A stretch of 64,000 nucleotides of DNA from Macrolepiota albuminosa (lineage: Eukaryota > Basidiomycota > Agaricomycetes > Agaricales > Agaricaceae). The position numbers and the translations under genes are program-made. Positions 62,743-64,000 of the stretch are shown one piece after another. A model generated the notes under the pieces. It had not been told where the DNA came from. It saw nothing but the letters and a program-made list of their open reading frames with translations, and searched no databases. Each line of letters opens with the position of its first letter. The first letter of the stretch is position 1. Location of the stretch: the NCBI GenBank assembly GCA_027475525.1, contig JAMWFC010000090.1, positions 1-64,000 on the forward strand, given 5' to 3'.

Positions 62743-64000
62743 CTCCTCGATGGCGCTGGAAAACACTCGCAAGGGTCGTCGCTAACGTAAGGTCGCTTTC
62801 TCGGTCCCAGTTTCTGGAATTTCCCTCGTGGAAACGTTGGTACCGTTCTCCTGACGCCCGAGTTAGGGTCGCTAATAGTTAGCGTCGTTTCGTCTTCAGA
62901 CGTCGTCTTGACTACTGATCGGGCTAAAACGTCGAAGGGCCTCCCTAATAATAAGTCGTACGCAGGCGATCTAAGAATGTGTATTTGAAGGTAAAACGTA
63001 AGATCGCCAACAGCGCATGGCACGTTACGAGCCATTCCCAAGGATCGATCAATAGTGCCGTTAGCGCTTTGCATATTAAGAATGATGGTCGGGTCGTAAA
63101 TGATGCCAAGCTCGTTAGCGACGTCGGCAGCCATTGAAATAATCTGTGATCCGCTGTCCACTATAGATTCTATCTCGCTTTTTCCATCAACTGTCAACAT
63201 AATCGAGCGAATCGCGTGAGAGTCTTGGGCCACAGTGAGGACGGCGGGATCGTCGCTAGATCTTAGCGACTTAAGGTAAGTTTCGACCGGGTCAATGGAC
63301 GTAGCTTCTTTAGGTGGCGCGGCCTCTTCTTTGATTTCCGACGCGACCGTCTCGGTTATGTACGCGAATCCAGGTAGCGCGTCGTCGCATTCGTCCACCG
63401 CCGTTACATTGTTAGCTACGTTCCGTCGAGGGGTTACCGCTGTACGCATCTGATTCCTGACGTCTGGCACCACACTGCATAGCTCCCCTACCGACATCGT
63501 GACTTGACTTTTCATAATACGATCGAATACTTGCTTAGATTTTTCTATGTCGTAGATTGGTGCCGTTGGTCGGTAGCCTCCTGCTGGCTTGTCTGGCGCT
63601 CCAAAGTTTCGATTGATAGGCGGAGCGTAGTTACCGGCAAGTCCTGAATACGGGTGTAGTGGCGGTTCCGTGCTAGCTGGTGCTTTGGCCGTATCAGGTG
63701 TGTCGTCGTTGATACTGGAATTCGAAGGCTTTGCAGGTGCTGGATCGGTCGTAGCGCCTGAAGGTCTATAGTCTTTCAACGGTTGCTTGCTCTTTTTAAT
63801 CTCGACACCATCGAAAACCTGATTCTTTAGCGACTTTAGCTCCCTTTCCAACGTCTCGATCCTCTCCTCTCGTGACAACGTTGGTCGCTCGCTAACAGCG
63901 TTAAGCTGGAGTACTTCATGGATTAGCGCCTGTTGTGGAGTTGTTTCTGCCTCCGCTGCGGCCGTACTATTGAGATTGCCCGTCGCTAAGTTCCCAGGGT
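62739..64000 (-). CDS. Gag-protease ORF of the Ty3 element, N-terminus beyond window
   Basis: The frame is open from the window edge to the stop at 62739-62741. It shows a coiled-coil-like part (SREERIETLERELKSLKNQV), a Pro/Ala/Thr-rich linker, and a retropepsin-type protease with IESIVDSGSQIISMAADVA (active-site DSGS), LNMQSANGTI and YDLLLGRPFDVLA. No zinc knuckle is visible in the part present. The stop overlaps the pol start codon. Confidence 0.82.
   Translation of the reverse strand, partial: PGNLATGNLNSTAAAEAETTPQQALIHEVLQLNAVSERPTLSREERIETLERELKSLKNQVFDGVEIKKSKQPLKDYRPSGATTDPAPAKPSNSSINDDTPDTAKAPASTEPPLHPYSGLAGNYAPPINRNFGAPDKPAGGYRPTAPIYDIEKSKQVFDRIMKSQVTMSVGELCSVVPDVRNQMRTAVTPRRNVANNVTAVDECDDALPGFAYITETVASEIKEEAAPPKEATSIDPVETYLKSLRSSDDPAVLTVAQDSHAIRSIMLTVDGKSEIESIVDSGSQIISMAADVANELGIIYDPTIILNMQSANGTIDRSLGMARNVPCAVGDLTFYLQIHILRSPAYDLLLGRPFDVLARSVVKTTSEDETTLTISDPNSGVRRTVPTFPRGKFQKLGPRKRPYVSDDPCECFPAPSRR

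Larger units (their letters stand above)
52972..64000 (-). mobile_element. Large Ty3-type retrotransposon with opposite-strand cargo genes (5' part beyond window)
   Basis: From its 3' end: LTR 52972-54093, polypurine tract 54094-54102, a cargo block with three plus-strand spliced genes (54241-58837), pol (62742-59062) and gag-protease (beyond 64000 to 62739). It inserted at the start of the chromovirus RNase H, next to ATGG (52968-52971). Coding parts are intact. The whole block is unusually rich in the words AGCGC and GCGCT, in cargo and pol alike. Three 77-bp assembly joins fall inside it, two with mismatches, so colinearity needs confirmation. Confidence 0.75.

Noticed and set aside
1..64000. 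CRISPR arrays, bacterial operons, replication origins
   Set aside because: Intron-rich eukaryotic sequence; no regularly spaced repeats apart from the 77-bp pairs.

Overview
The window reads as nuclear DNA of a filamentous basidiomycete, most likely an Agaricomycete. Nearly every gene is cut by short introns (about 43-75 nt). All three tRNA genes carry short introns. The gene set includes a glyoxal/copper-radical oxidase, an SRA-YDG protein, a C-5 sterol desaturase and a cytochrome P450. The right part is packed with Ty3, Tc1 and tyrosine-recombinase elements. Functions are assigned by reading protein motifs; no database search was run.

Left part (1-37 kb) is ordinary gene space: a 5'-truncated methionine-type permease, a glyoxal oxidase, two tail-to-tail RAE1 homologues, an SRA-YDG protein, TPS1, ribosomal P0, a PPR-like protein, a DUF1295 membrane protein, two small secreted proteins with KR sites, two paralogous membrane proteins of an unnamed family, ERG3, a P450, and tRNA-Arg(CCG), tRNA-Pro(TGG) and tRNA-Phe(GAA).

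Right part (37-64 kb) is a nest of transposons. A decayed chromovirus (minus strand, 43.6-53.0 kb) was split by a Tc1/mariner element. That Tc1 element carries a ~617-bp LTR mini-element (TRIM). The 5' LTR of the TRIM was entered by a tyrosine-recombinase (DIRS-like) retroelement. The same chromovirus was also hit by a large Ty3 element (52,972 to beyond the window end). The Ty3 element has intact gag-protease and pol ORFs. Between pol and its 3' LTR it holds three spliced genes on the opposite strand. Two solo LTRs of the same family sit in a decayed ORF of unknown function at 38.7-43.5 kb.

The most unusual biology is (1) the TRIM, whose LTR contains a tRNA-like sequence without an anticodon arm and with a 3' end that, plus CCA, is exactly complementary to the element's own primer-binding site; (2) the Ty3 element with antisense, intron-containing cargo genes; and (3) the tyrosine-recombinase element, whose RT frame starts 10 nt after the gag ATG and stays open through all of gag, and whose RT and recombinase ORFs are joined by an ATGA stop/start.

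One technical point affects everything: 14 direct tandem duplications occur here, every one with a period of exactly 77 bp. They fall in introns, exons, intergenic DNA and transposons alike. This is the signature of unmerged k-mer overlaps (k=77) between assembly pieces, not biology. They break TPS1, RPP0, the PPR-like gene, the RAE1 paralogue and others; gene calls below treat one copy as spurious.
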